From the NCBI GenBank assembly GCA_950097015.1, contig CATNEN010000034.1, forward strand, positions 7,334,501 through 7,398,500: 64,000 bases of DNA. The letters run 5' to 3'. This document shows, piece by piece, positions 32,736-44,177 of this stretch. Every line of letters starts with the position of its first letter. Position 1 is the stretch's first letter. Position numbers and translations under genes: made by a program. A model generated the notes under the pieces. It saw only the letters and a list, made by a program, of their open reading frames with translations, ran no database searches and was not told the DNA's origin. Origin of the DNA: Macrostomum hystrix. Its lineage: Eukaryota; Platyhelminthes; Macrostomidae.

Positions 32736-33707
32736 GGGCCAATTTCATGAAACACTGCTAACGGTTATTTAGCAGCTGCTAAAGGCGGTTTGGTTTCACG
32801 AAGCAGATCTATGTCTATGTGTCAATGTGTCAGAGCACTGAGCTTACTAGAGTACATAATGGTAGGCGAGGGATCAACAGTGAAGCCCGCCCACTTCTTC
32901 CGAGCAATATTTGTCTATGGCCAAGACCACTTGTGCGGAGTCATGGAACCACTGGCAGGTCAGCAGTTAGCAGCTGCTAAGAAGCAACTGCTATTTAGCT
33001 GTTGCGGAAAATCGATTTCACGACGAACTGCTAAGTTGGACAGAAACCTTAGCAGCCGGTTAGTGCCATAGACAAACTTAAAAGCGGTAGAGTAAGGGAG
33101 CTCACATAAAACTAGAAAGAGACAGAACGATTTTTGCCTGCCTCTGCTTGTCTCCACCAAATTTGTTCGCCTACGCATATGGCGTCCGTGGACCAGAAGA
33201 AGTACAAAGTACCATCAACGGCTCCGCACACAGACGGCATACCAGCAATGTCGTAGAATCGTTGTGCAAGACCATGGGGGTCAGGCCACCTGACCGTCTC
33301 ATGGAACAGCTCCGCGTTAATTGCATTGGCCACGCGTCTCACAACTCGACACACTGTTGACTCCGACGGTCCGTGGGCGTCTCGGATCACGTGGTAGAAG
33401 CTGCTGGTCGCAAAAAACCGCAGGGCAGTCAAAGTCTGCTCACGCGAACTCAAGGCGCAGCTTCGGTTGGTATAGCAGACTGCTACTTTCATGAAACCGA
33501 AAAATTTTTCTGCTGCTAAATCGGGGGTTCATGCCATAGACACTTCACTGGTAACAGTGGTCTCTCCACTCTCTTCACCCTCCACAGAGCTTTGTGAAAG
33601 CCGCCTTACAGCTCAGCGTGAAATATTCTTACCACAACTGCTAAATAGCAACTGCTAAGTTAGCAGCTGCTAACTGCTAACTTAGCAGTGTTTCATGAAA
33701 TCGGCCC
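32736..33707. mobile_element. PIF/Harbinger element nested in the hAT end
   Basis: Inverted ends GGGCCAATTTCATGAAACAC (32736) and GTGTTTCATGAAATCGGCCC (ending 33707), followed inward by AGCAGCTGCTAA subterminal repeats. The 3-bp flanks are CTG on the left and CAG on the right. That fits a CWG target duplication with one changed base. The element is 972 bp and carries a truncated transposase on the minus strand. Confidence 0.9.
33112..33492 (-). pseudogene. HARBI1-like transposase fragment
   Basis: 126 aa open from the ATG at 33492. The N-terminal part SSREQTLTALRFFATSSFYH and SESTVCRVVRRV match the helix-turn-helix region of Harbinger transposases (HARBI1 family). GAVDGT near residue 91 is the first DDE aspartate. 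The frame ends soon after, and the remaining catalytic residues are absent, so the copy cannot encode a working enzyme. Confidence 0.88.
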
Positions 33708-33781
33708 CAGGTATAATACATACCGTCAACTGGCACAAATTTTATACATTTAAAACATGCATGTACCATCCCCGGAGAGCA

Positions 33782-33863
33782 GACGAGGTGGCCGAGTGGT
33801 TATGGCGATGGACTGCTAATCCATTGGGGTTTCCCCGCGTGGGTTCGAATCCCATCCTCGTCG
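33782..33863 (+). tRNA. tRNA-Ser(GCT)
   Basis: 82-nt type II tRNA. Acceptor arms GACGAGG and CCTCGTC pair, followed by discriminator G. The A box is GTGGCCGAGTGG and the B box GGTTCGAATCC. The anticodon GCT is at 33815-33817 in loop CTGCTAA. The variable arm is GGGGTTTCCCC. It closely matches other animal tRNA-Ser(GCT) genes and would decode AGC/AGT. A T5 run at 33872-33876 is a Pol III terminator. There is no intron. A transposon target duplication ends only 63 bp upstream. Confidence 0.97.
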
Positions 33864-34914
33864 ATTATACCTTTTTACCATCGAGAATATCGATTAACAG
33901 CTTTCTGATATAATTAGTAAACCTTCACTATTGTTTAACTGCTCCTCACTTAAATTTTCCTTTCTTCAATACGATTAAAGCATCTGACAGCACTGCCGAT
34001 ATGTTTCGTAAAGTGTAAATGCAAGGCGATGTTTCGCAACTACAATATGCTCAATTGATTGAGGAGTTATTAATATAAATTGAAGCGGAATATATAAAAG
34101 ATATAGAATTGGAGAATGAGAGCATTTTATTTTATTATGGATTTTTATAGCTAAATGTCAAGTTCAAAATCGAGGATAATTCTTTATTTTAGGCCGTGAG
34201 CAGTGTATTTGAAAACCCGTCCTCCTACTAACAGTAGAACAGTGTATTTCAGGCTTGATAAAAATAACAAAAGCCTCCATTTTTAAGCAAGGCATTTCAA
34301 ATGAACGTTTTAGTTGGTTCTGTCGATAAAGTTCCGTTACAAATTCAGGAGTAATGTTTTTTCGGAAAAAAATAAAAACCAAAGATAAATGTGGCTAATG
34401 AAAATAATTATTTAGTAAGACACAGATACTCGCATTGACGCAAGTCACAACTGATTCACGACACCAGGATATGCACCAGGATACATAAGAATAAGTTAAT
34501 CTGTTTGAAAATGTTTATTTAGTAGCACAAATATCAGTTATTAATACACAAGGCAAGGTCATAAATATATAAGAAATGAATATAGCCATTATTTAATAGT
34601 TACATATTCACGGAATAATAGAAAGCAGTACAAATGATCAATATAGACTAAAATACGATTGGCATACTAAAACTGCTGTAATCTCCTAATATAAAACTAC
34701 TATTAGTAGTGTCTGACAGAAACGAAGGAGAAATAGAGAAATGCAGATTTCATATCAGAGTCAAAGAGCAACAAAATACATATAGGGATAATTTACCTAG
34801 AAACTGATTCTCTTATCCTGAATTCCTTATCGCGAACCCGAATCAATCCAAACTGAATCCCGCAAACTGAAACTTAGATCTTCAATCAGTCACCCACTGT
34901 CACATTATTAAAGT
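33864..34914. other. AT-rich spacer
   Basis: It probably includes the NUP54 3'UTR (minus strand). No other gene or repeat is recognised. Confidence 0.55.
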
Positions 34915-37900
34915 TCACAATAGACCAGCTTGAATAGTGTCTAAATCGCGGGCCAACACTTTGGCCTGTCGCACCAGTTCGCCAACGGATCGATGCTGAC
35001 CGGCCAGGTGGGCCATGGCCGCTTCCAGGCTGGCCGGATCCAGCTGCAGGCCGCTGCCACAGCCGGGAGCGGACGAGGCGGCCACAGCGCCAACGGCCGG
35101 GTCTCGACTATCGGCCGGCCGGACGCCCAGCTTGACCTGGCTAGCCAGCTCTCTCAGCCGGCCAGTTGGCAGCTGGCTGAGCAGCTGTTCAATTAGGCCC
35201 CTGAGCTGTTCCTCGCTCGGCACCAGCGCCTGGCCCGGCCGTCTGGCTGCCTCCTGACGGCAGAGCAGGCGAACAGCCCGACGTCCGAGTTCCAACTGGC
35301 GCCGTCTGGCTGCGTCTAGGCGCGCCGTTGAGGCCGCCTGATCGACTCGCAGACGCTCGCATCTGGTTGCCAGGCTACCTAGCAACTGTTGCTGGGCGCG
35401 GCACTGGGCCCGCTGAGCGGACACTCGGGCCTGGGCCTGTTCCAGGCCGACTAGGGGCACAGGCAGGAGCGACTCCGGGTCAGGATTGTCCCGCCTGGCC
35501 TGCTGCCAGACCACCAGGGGCACGCCGGCCGGCGGTCTGTCCAGGTACTGCGTCAGCTGGTCCCGGCTGGGCCGCGTCTGTGGGAATCGCGTCGGTGATA
35601 GCTTTGGTGTATCTGACAGGGGATCCTGTGTATCTGACAGGGGGATCTTGTGTATCTGACTGGGGGATCTTGTGTATCTGACAGGGAATCCTGTGTATCT
35701 GACAGGGAATCCTGTGTATCTGACTGGGGATCTTGTGTATCTGACTGGGGATCTTGTGTATCTGACTGGGGATCCTGTGTATCTGACATGGAGATCCTGT
35801 GTATCTGACAGGGGATCCTGTGTATCTGACATGGAGATCCTGTGTATCTGACAGGGGATCCTGTGTATCTGACAGGGGGATCCTGTGTATCTGACAGGGG
35901 ATCCTGTGTATCTGACTGGGGATCTTGTGTATCTGACTGGGGATCTTGTGTATCTGACTGGGGATCTTGTGTATCTGACATGGAGATCCTGTGTATCTGA
36001 CAGGGGATCCTGTGTATCTGACATGGAGATCCTGTGTATCTGACAGGGGATCCTGTGTATCTGACAGGGGGATCCTGTGTATCTGACAGGGGATCCTGTG
36101 TATCTGACTGGGGATCTTGTGTATCTGACTGGGGATCTTGTGTATCTGACTGGGGATCTTGTGTATCTGACATGGAGATCCTGTGTATCTGACAGGGTAT
36201 CCTGTGTATCTGACAGGGGATCCTGTGTATCTGACAGGGGATCCTGTGTATCTGACAGGGGATCTTGTGACTGGGGATCTTGTGTATCTGGCATGGAGAT
36301 CCTGTATATCTGACAGGTGGATCTGCTGGGTCTTACATGGGATCATGCTATGCCAATCTCCAAATTTAGCTGACGGGCCTTACCAAAGCCTGCACGGCGG
36401 TGACCTGTAGTTGAGTAGCCAGCTGCTGCTTGTTCATAGGCTGTGACAGGTAAGCGGTGAGCTCAGTGCTGAGTATCCGCCTGGTCCCACCGGTGGGCAG
36501 CTGCTCTCGCACGTACACCACAAGCTGGCAGAGCTTCTCAGACAGGGCGCGAATGTCTTCAATATGAGGCGTCAGGCTGGGCTTGTTGCCAAGCAGGCGA
36601 AACAGGGCGTCTTTGACGCCGGTCTCCGCAATCTCAGTTGCAGCTTTGGTCACGGTCAGTCCGACTAGGCCATCTTCGTCGCGCGCAGCCGGCAGGGCGT
36701 TGTAGCAGACTGACTTCAGGCGGCAAAATGGGTTGCCCGGCTGGTACTCCACAGGGCCTTGAGAACAGAAGCCCTTGCCGGTGCCCCACTGGGCCTGCGT
36801 GACAGCGGAACAGATAGTTGCTACCGCATTATTTCTGCTCATACTAGCTGAATCTGGTCATGTACCAGCAGAATCTGGTCATACTAGCTGAATTCGGTCA
36901 TGTACTAACTGAATCTGGTCATTGTGACACACTAAAAGTGGGGAACGAACCTCGCGCTGGCAGACCGAGACCGGTTTCTGGCTTGTTTGCCTTCGTCAGT
37001 CAGCCATAGCCACACGCCGTCCTCTCCCACCACTCTTAGTGTGCACAGAAGTCTCTTTTAAGCTTGCCATTTTTATGGCGATATTTTTTTAGTGTTATGT
37101 GAGAGTTTTGCAGCCAAGTCTTTGCTTTTCTACTGTTGTCAGTAGTCTGAATTGTATCTCTCACAGTCATCTAGCTGAACTGGTCATACTATATAGTTTG
37201 ATATAGTTTCAATCTGGTCATACTAGTTTCAATCTGGTCATACTAGTTTCAATCTAGTCATAATAGCGGAATCTAGTCATGCTAGTTTGAATCTTGTCAT
37301 ATTAGCTGAAGTACAGTCAGTCACCAGATTCTGATCATACTAGTTAAAGCACAGTTCCTTATTGAGCTCACCTGCAGCTGGCCCCACCTGGCCAGCACGG
37401 AGTCTCGCTCATCGGGAAACAGAGCCGGCTGTGTCAGGCTGGCGAAGAATGCCACACTGCTGGCGGCGCTGGCCGCAGTCGGGTTAGTCGCAGAAGCAGC
37501 CGGCTGACCGAACGCACCCAGCGTGAATTTGCCAGCGCCGAAGCCACCTGCGGCGCCCAATCCGGTTGGCGCAACGGTCGGCTTGCCGAAAGCAAACGAT
37601 GTGGCCGCATTGCTAGCCGATGGAAATCCGAAAGCAGAAGAGGCGGTGGAAGCAGTCGGAGCTGCAAATCCGAAAGCAGAAGAGGCGGTGGAAGCAGTCG
37701 GAGCTGCAAATCCGAAAGCAGAAGAGGCGGTGGAAGCAGTCGGAGCTGCAAATCCGAAAGCAGAAGAGGCGGTGGAAGCAGTCGGAGCTGCAAATCCGAA
37801 AGCAGAAGAGGCGGTGGAAGCAGTCGGAGCGGCAAATCCGAAAGCAGAAGAGGCGGTGGAAGCAGTCGGAGCGGCAAATCCGAAAGTGGAACCGGCGGTG

Positions 37901-38043
37901 GTGGCAGCGGGGGCCGAAAACCCAAAAGCGGAGGTGACATTGTTAGTGGTGGAAGTTGGAAAGTTAAATACGGATGTGGTGGCCGCAGTTGCCGCGCTAT
38001 TGCCGAAGCTGAAGCCGGTGGATCCGCCTGTGTTGCCAAACAT
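34915..38043 (-). CDS. NUP54: Nucleoporin NUP54
   Basis: Three exons: 38043-37372, 36794-36384 and 35577-34915. All are phase 0 with GT-AG sites, giving 581 aa (vertebrate NUP54 is ~507). Exon 1 is FG-rich (MFGNTGG, FSFGN, AFGF), with about six copies of a 14-residue unit FGFAAPTASTASSA, then the LARWGQLQ junction. Exon 2 (QWGTGKGF, NPFCRLKSV, DEDGLVGLTV) is the conserved alpha/beta region. Exon 3 has LDRPPAGVPLVVWQQARRDN, PESLLPVPLVGLEQ and the C-terminal helices. NUP54 belongs to the central NUP62-NUP58-NUP54 channel complex of the nuclear pore, with its helices forming the coiled-coil trimer and FG repeats binding transport receptors. The gap between exons 2 and 3 is a 21-bp array. Neighbours in the same orientation lie upstream. 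Confidence 0.96.
35605..36330. repeat. 21-bp array in NUP54 intron 2
   Basis: About 34 units of TCTGACAGGGGATCCTGTGTA with TCTGACTGGGGATCTTG and TCTGACATGGAGATCCTG variants. The order of variants at ~35700-35930 is repeated at ~35910-36140 and again partly after, so there is a higher-order unit of about 210 bp. The array starts just after the branch-site region of the exon 3 acceptor. Confidence 0.95.
36795..37371. other. NUP54 intron 1
   Basis: 0.58 kb intron with two small clusters of (GAATCTGGTCAT)-type ~20 bp repeats at 36845-36925 and 37180-37310. These flank a unique middle part. Confidence 0.75.
37620..37900 (-). repeat. Coding 42-bp minisatellite in NUP54
   Basis: About 6.5 units of 42 bp encode the 14-aa FG unit. 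The units at 37660-37800 are identical at DNA level by eye, including third positions. The array therefore spread recently by tandem duplication and is kept in frame. Confidence 0.92.
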
Positions 38044-38884
38044 TTTATTGGTGCGTTCAAAGTAAACTAAACCAATAGAGCTTTGGGCTTAGCCGAGAAG
38101 CTGAAAGGATTTGTAGAGAAGAAAACGAGAGAGCTAGACTTCATAGACACTGAAATCTAATCTAAATTTCAATTCAAATACAAATTTAAGCAATGAACCT
38201 GATAGTCCCTACTAAATTAACTATATAAGTAGTATACTACAGAAAAAATGGTCAGCTTTACAGCTAAAAAGATCGGAAAGAATAATCAATGCTAGCAAAT
38301 GTTATATTTAACGTTTTTTTCAAAGTTAAGAGAACGCGTTGCAGAAAAAATGCAGTCGAATTGACTTTTAAAAAAAACATTATTGTACCGTTTTAAATTT
38401 AGCGCGTGAATGAAGCTACTAATAGTAACAATGAAAAGAAAACTGGTCGCTTTTTAACGAAATTGAAAAATCTGCGAGATGAAAATAGGGCCAAATGTGT
38501 TTATTAAGGCAACAAACTGGCTATCAATAACAAACAGCAAACGAAAATGAAAGAAAAAAGAAATGCTAAAGCTATGAACTTTGAACCATGTAAATTTCGG
38601 CTATAATTATTGCGCTCAATTTTCAAATAAAATGCCACAAAACTTTGGCCAAATAGCATACTTTATATGTGAGATTAGTATACGAGTAGATAAAATGCGC
38701 GCATGAAAATATATAATCACCTTTTCAGCAAGAACAATGCGGACAGATTTTGAGTACGATTCGGCACATGCATTTAAACGATAGAATTACGAATAATTTT
38801 AATATAGCTCGTAGTATTTTAAGCTAAATATTAGGATACTATAATAGAAACAAGCATATAAGCCATGATTATTTGACATGAAGA
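38044..38884. other. NUP54 upstream AT-rich region
   Basis: AT-rich unique DNA between the NUP54 start and an array. It probably holds its 5'UTR and promoter, if it has its own. No gene is recognised. Confidence 0.5.
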
Positions 38885-39910
38885 GCAGAGTGACAGGGAA
38901 GAAGAAGGGAGAATGAAAGGAGGAGATGAAGGGAGAGTGACAGGGGAGATAAAGGGAATGACAGGGGAGATAAAGGGAATGACAGGGGTGATAAAGGGAA
39001 TGACAAGGTAGATGAAGGGAGAGTGACAGGAGAGATGAAGGGAGGGTGGCAGGGGAAGAATAAGGGAGAGTGACAGGGGAGATGAAGGGAGGATGACAGG
39101 GGAGATGAAGGGAGGATGACAGGGGAGATGAAGGGAGGATGACAGGGGAGATGAAGGGAGAGTGACAGGAGAGATGAAGGGAGGGTGACGGGAGATGAAG
39201 GGAGAGTGACAGGGGAAGAATAAGGAAGAGTGACAGGGGAAGAATAAGGAAGAGTGACAGGGGAAGAATAAGGAAGAGTGACAGGGGAAGAATAAGGGAG
39301 TGACAGGGGAGATGAAGGGAGGGTGACGGGAGATGAAGGGAGAGTGACAGGGTAAGAATAAGGAAGAGTGACAGGGGAAGAATAAGGGAGTGACAGGGGA
39401 GATGAAGGGAGGATGACAGGGGAGATGAAGGGAGGATGACAGGGGAGATGAAGGGAGAGTGACAGGGGAATATGAAGGGAGAGTGACAGGGGAAGAATAA
39501 GGAAGAGTGACAGGGGAAGAATAAGGAAGAGTGACAGGGGAAGAATAAGGGAGTGACAGGGTAAGAATAAGGGAGTGACAGGGTAAGAATAAGGGAGTGA
39601 CAGGGGAGATGAAGGGAGGATGACAGGGAGATGAAGGGAGGATGACAGGGGAGATGAAGGGAGGATGACAGGGGAGATGAAGGGAGAGTGACAGGGGAAT
39701 ATGAAGGGAGAGTGACAGGGGAATATGAAGGGAGAGTGACAGGGGAAGAATAAGGAAGAGTGACAGGGGAAGAATAAGGAAGAGTGACAGGGGAAGAATA
39801 AGGGAGTGACAGGGGAGATGAAGGGAGAGTGACAGGGGAGATGAAGGGAGAGTGACAGGGAAGATGAAGGGAGAGTGACAGGGGAGATGAAGGGAGAGTG
39901 ACAGGCGGAG
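38885..39910. repeat. ~23-bp GA-rich array between Rieske gene and NUP54
   Basis: About 45 units mixing GATGAAGGGAGAGTGACAGG and AGAATAAGGAAGAGTGACAG types, 20-24 bp long. Blocks of several units are repeated (for example 39230-39310, 39480-39560 and 39740-39810). It is strongly purine-rich on the plus strand, and lies within 60 bp of the stop of the Rieske-domain gene. Confidence 0.94.
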
Positions 39911-39968
39911 AGTGAGTTTGAAGGAGTAGCTGTCTGGTCTGCTGAGCAGAATTTAGTCGAGTTACATT

Positions 39969-42900
39969 TCAGAAGAGCTCGTCCGGGGCAGCTCTAGAGA
40001 ACCACAGCTTATTGAGCTCTGCGAAGCCAATGTAGAGCCGGCCAAGCCGGTCTCGCCTTACCGGATACATGCGAAGGCGAAGATCCCGTCGAGAGCTCGG
40101 CGAGTGAATCTCGCCGTCGGCGAACAGATTAAAAGTGTAGCCGTGCCAGGGGCAGCGCAGCAGGCAGTCGCCATTGTAATCGCTGATCAGCTGGCCGAAG
40201 TTCATCGGGCCGCCGGCGTGCGGACAGCGGAGGTCGCAGGCGAAGGCCAGGTCGCCGATGCGCAGCAGGGCCATCTCCAAGCCGTTCTGGCGCACCGTGT
40301 CGCACAGGGGCGGCCGGGCCGAGCGGTGTCTAGCCAGGGTGGACATCGGAATGCTCGACTTTGATGACGTCGAGCTGAGCGTTGGTGGCAGCGGCGCTCG
40401 ACCGTCGGCGCTTGACACGGTGATGAGGGTTGGCAGAAGGTCTTTGAGCTCGTCGAATAGAATGTCCGGCAGGAGCATGTAGATTCGCTGATCCAAGTCG
40501 GTCTGGGATGGGATGAGAAATTAGTTTCGCAGATAAGGTAATAATCATAACTGCAGGAGGGCTGCGGGCATGGCGCATCATTTGGTGACACTAGACCCGC
40601 AGCCAGCGACGAGGCAATTCCGCCCATTTCGCTGACTCCTGAGCACACACGCTCACAGATACCGTACGCAGGCACACACTCATACAGGTTTGTACATCTG
40701 CCCTGACTTTCTCATCGTCAGGCAGTGTACATCCTCACTGTGCCTTGGAGGATGGCCCTCAGGGGCGTAAATTGCACGACAAGCCCCCAAGCCTTCTCTC
40801 CGCGGCTGCGCCCTAAATTAATGTGGCCTCGCCGCGGAATCGAGCTCAGGACTGGATAAAAACCAGTACAACAAACCAACCTCATCGATCCGACAGTCGC
40901 CGATCGGTCTCTCCACAATGCTCAACCGTCGCCTCCGCTGACGCCTCGGCTGTCGCTGCTGCCTGCGAACTAAAAAGGGTGAATAGGCGATGCCGGGCAG
41001 AATCTTCTCACCGCCAGCGTACGGCGTGAGCTGCGTCAGCGGCTGATAGCGCTCCGGCTCTGGGTGGGCGCGCGGAGCTTCAGCGTCGTCGTCATCGTTG
41101 ACATTGCCATGGACGTCGTCATGCTCGACTTCGGCGTCGGCTACAGCCTCTTCAACTTCGAGCAGGGTCCAGCCGGCGTAGGGCACCAGTTCGCGCGGCC
41201 GTTTGGCGTCCGACGCTTTCGCGGCGGCGGCGTCGGTGGCGGCCTCCAGAGCGGCCCGCTCCGCCAGCAGGCGACGTCGACGAGATTCGTCCGGCGTCGA
41301 CAGGCGAACCGGCAGTAGGCGCATCCCGGCGGCATCGGCGGCGTAGCCGATCGGCTGCGGATAGGCTGCCAGAGCAATGCCCGGCGGACTGTCACAGGTG
41401 GGGTGGAAAATCACAGTTTGAGAATGCGTGACCTGCCTTGGGCTTAACATTTTTTATAACTTTAATGAATATCGTCTGGAACGTCTGGTAACTCAATAAC
41501 TCATCTCAATAATCGAGAACGGAATCTTTCTTCAGAGACATGGGGCTTCAAGTAGGAATCGAACTCGGGACTTTCAATAATATAAGGACTATTGTCAGGA
41601 ATCGAACACAGGACCTTTAAACACATTAGAAGGAATCAAACTCGGGGGACCTCAATAAATATAGGTTATGTTGGCAGGAATGGAAAACCTTTATCTCGTC
41701 GCTGAAAAAAGTCAATTATCTGTAGGTCACCAAGTCATTTTGTCGCATGTTTTTTTACTAAGGGGGGATTTCCCCGGACAATTATTCCCATAAGCGCTAG
41801 TGTATTTCATACACCCCTATACACGAATTAGCACTGCGCCTCAGTGCGGCCTTGCCAGGTCTTCAAAATTTATCAGCAAGTCGGTGACTTCAATGGTCAC
41901 CGAACTTTATCTAAACGGAGCTGCTGGACTTTCAACAAGTGGTACCAGCTGACTATGGACACCCGGATGCAAATTTCTCCCATTTCGCTGATCAAGCCTC
42001 AATATGGGACGAAACTCAACCACAGGACCCTCGCCTAGTCTGTCAACCGATAAGTCACGACCACGACGCCGTCAGCAGAGTGCCTCCAGCTGGCTATAGA
42101 GTCCCTAAAGCGTATTTTTTCTACTTTCGCTGATGAAGCCTCGATATTGGCCTAAACTCAACTTATACTTGTTGAAGGTCCAGCAGCTCAGTCTAGAGAT
42201 TCATAAGCCATTGAAAAAATTCGAAATGAAAATGCCTACCATCCGTCGTTGACTCTCGGTTTCAACTTTGCAAACGGGTCACCATCGGCGTCAGGGTCGA
42301 CGGAAGCAGCCGAAGCTACCATCATCATCTCGTCGCCGTCGTCAACTTCTTCAACCTCTTCAACGCCATCTAAAAGATGCATTGGCATTGACATCAGAGT
42401 GGACGCTATAGGCTGTTGCTGCAGCTGCTGTTTGTGCTGCGGTGACTGCGAATGAAGCGAAGCTAATGAAGGCGGCAGAGCTGTGGGAATGGTCTTGGCG
42501 GCGCCGGCGTAGGGCGCGAGCTCGGACACAGCCGCTGGCAGGGCGGCGCGCGCCCGGACCAGACGCTCAATTTTCTCATCTAGAGCCGCCGTTGCCGACT
42601 CCGACAGGGCGATGGCGGAATCGTCGTCCAGGCCGACGCTGAAAGCTGACAACGGAGGCGACAAAGCGGCGGCTGATAAGGAGGAAGCATTTGACACGGA
42701 GGACAGCGGCCTGCAGCCGGGCAGGGGTTCGATTCGCCACCACCAGTTATTATTGTCGCCAGACGAATTAGTGCTAGAGTTGAGATTGGCCTCCTCTGAC
42801 GACAAAGGCAATGACAGGGTCTGGGACAGACGATCCCAGCTGTCAGAGTCCACTTTGCGCAGGCGGACAGCACAAGGAATGGATTTGACGCAGCCGGAAT

Positions 42901-43147
42901 AGGTGGGCACCCCGGCCAGGGGCTGGTAGGCCACGGCTGCCACCACCGGAGGCGGCTCCGAGTGCCACTGCTTCGCCGCGGCGACCAGGTCGTCGAAGTC
43001 GCCGCTGGCAAAGATTCGCCTACCGGTGGGCTGTTGAACAACGCGACGATGCGGCGACTGCTGATGCCGATGCTGCTGCAGCGGCGCTGCCGATCGAGCA
43101 CTGCTGACACTCTCGCTTGAATTCTTTGTTAAACTCATGCCCAGCAT
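39969..43147 (-). CDS. Rieske [2Fe-2S] domain protein with a long N-terminal extension
   Basis: Three exons with matching phases: 43147-42240, 41388-40881 and 40502-39969, giving ~649 aa. The last exon holds a Rieske fold: DLRCPHAGGPMNFGQL then CLLRCPWHGYTF, so the C-x-H and C-x2-H cluster ligands are all present. It is closest by eye to the soluble RFESD-type Rieske ferredoxins, which are only ~160 aa. The N-terminal ~470 aa are Ser/Ala/Gln-rich and carry short motifs in PYAG style: VPTYSGCVKSIP and LAPYAGAAKTIP in exon 1, and LVPYAGW and LTPYAGGEKILP in exon 2. No organelle targeting peptide is obvious. The function of the extension is unknown. Intron 2 is almost entirely a SINE. An alternative is two separate genes, but both junctions splice in phase. 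Confidence 0.8.
40540..40852 (-). mobile_element. tRNA-derived SINE, copy 3 (head truncated)
   Basis: It matches SINE copies 1 and 2 from the GCCCTCCTGCAG tail up to the B-box region (ATCGAGCTCAGGAC), where it stops. The tRNA head upstream is missing. It carries one extra ~30 bp segment in the CACACAC region, as in copy 1. It lies within intron 2 of the Rieske-domain gene and is ~28 bases from the donor. Confidence 0.9.
41389..42239. other. Intron 1 of the Rieske-domain gene
   Basis: 0.85 kb. It has degenerate repeats near 41540-41660 (GGAATCGAACTCGGGAC type) and unique sequence. No other gene is seen. Confidence 0.65.
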
Positions 43148-43214
43148 CGGCAGTCACCGCTAGTGTATAAGCTTGGCTGCAATGCATAGAAGGCTAATTC
43201 AATTGATAATAGGA

Positions 43215-43945
43215 GATTCCACTATGGAAATACTAGCTGGAATACTTGGAAAGTACTAGCTGGAATACTTGGAAAATACTAGCTGGAAGACTGGATAAAT
43301 ACTAACTGAGAGACTGGGGAAATACTAGCTGAGAAACTGGGGAAATACTAGCTGAGAGACTGGGGAAATACTAGCTGAGAGACTGGGGAAATACTAGCTG
43401 GAAGACTGGGGAAATACTAACTGAGAGACTGGGGAAATACTAGCTGAGAGACTGGGGAAATACTAACTGAGAGACTGGGGAAATACTAGCTGAGAAACTG
43501 GGGAAATACTAGCTGAGAGACTGGGGAAATACTAGCTGAGAGACTGGGGAAATACTAGCTGGAAGACTGGGGAAATACTAACTGAGAGACTGGGGAAATA
43601 CTAACTGAGAGACTGGGGAAATACTAACTGAGAGACTGGGGAAATACTAGCTGGAAGACTGGGGAAATACTAGCTGAGAAACTGGGGAAATACTAGCTGA
43701 GAGACTGGGGAAATACTAGCTGAGAGACTGGGGAAATACTAGCTGGAAGACTGGGGAAATACTAACTGAGAGACTGGGGAAATACTAGCTGAGAGACTGG
43801 GGAAATACTAGCTGGAAGACTGGGGAAATACTGCCTGGAAGACTGGGGAAATACTAGCTGGAAGACTGGGGAAATACTAGCTGAGAGACTGGGGAAATAC
43901 TAGCTGGAAGACTGGGGAAATACTAGCTGGAAGACTTTGGAAATA
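43215..43945. repeat. 23-bp array upstream of the Rieske-domain gene
   Basis: About 32 units of roughly 23 bp, core CTAGCTGAGAGACTGGGGAA. Types (AGCTGAGA, AGCTGGAA, AACTGAGA) recur in the same order several times, so blocks have been duplicated. It separates the MED6 3' end from the Rieske-domain gene start, both minus strand. Confidence 0.95.
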
Positions 43946-44177
43946 AGCTACTAAAATCTGTTCGGATCTTTGACAAAAGTTTCGGGAAGAAAGAAACAAA
44001 TCTATCAACTTAAATGAAAGATAAATTGCCTACTTTCTATACCGGGCAACTTTTTGAAAATAAACAAATTCAAAACTTGATAATTCGAACAAAAAAGGTT
44101 GCAGTAGGACAGGAAAACGGCTTATGTATTTAGTGGTGAATATTTACAAGAGAGAAAAAAGACACAGTTTAGGAAAT

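Larger units (their letters stand above)
32093..33710. mobile_element. hAT-type non-autonomous element carrying a satellite and a nested Harbinger
   Basis: Terminal inverted repeats CAGGGGTAGGCAAACT (32093) and AGTTTGCCGACCCCTG (ending 32735), with hAT-type ends. The 8-bp target duplication GTATAATA is found at 32085-32092 and again at 33711-33718, after a second transposon interrupts the right end. The subterminal GC-rich block (ATCTGGCCCGCGGGCCGG) is shared with the small element at 56108-56363, so both belong to one family. The middle is an expanded 16-bp tandem array. No transposase was found. Confidence 0.92.

Noticed and set aside
34915-36294. A single 459-codon frame joining the array to NUP54 exon 3
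   Set aside because: The part upstream of 35577 is an intronic 21-bp array. Alignment to NUP54 begins at the acceptor (TRPSRDQL), and exon 2 joins there in phase.
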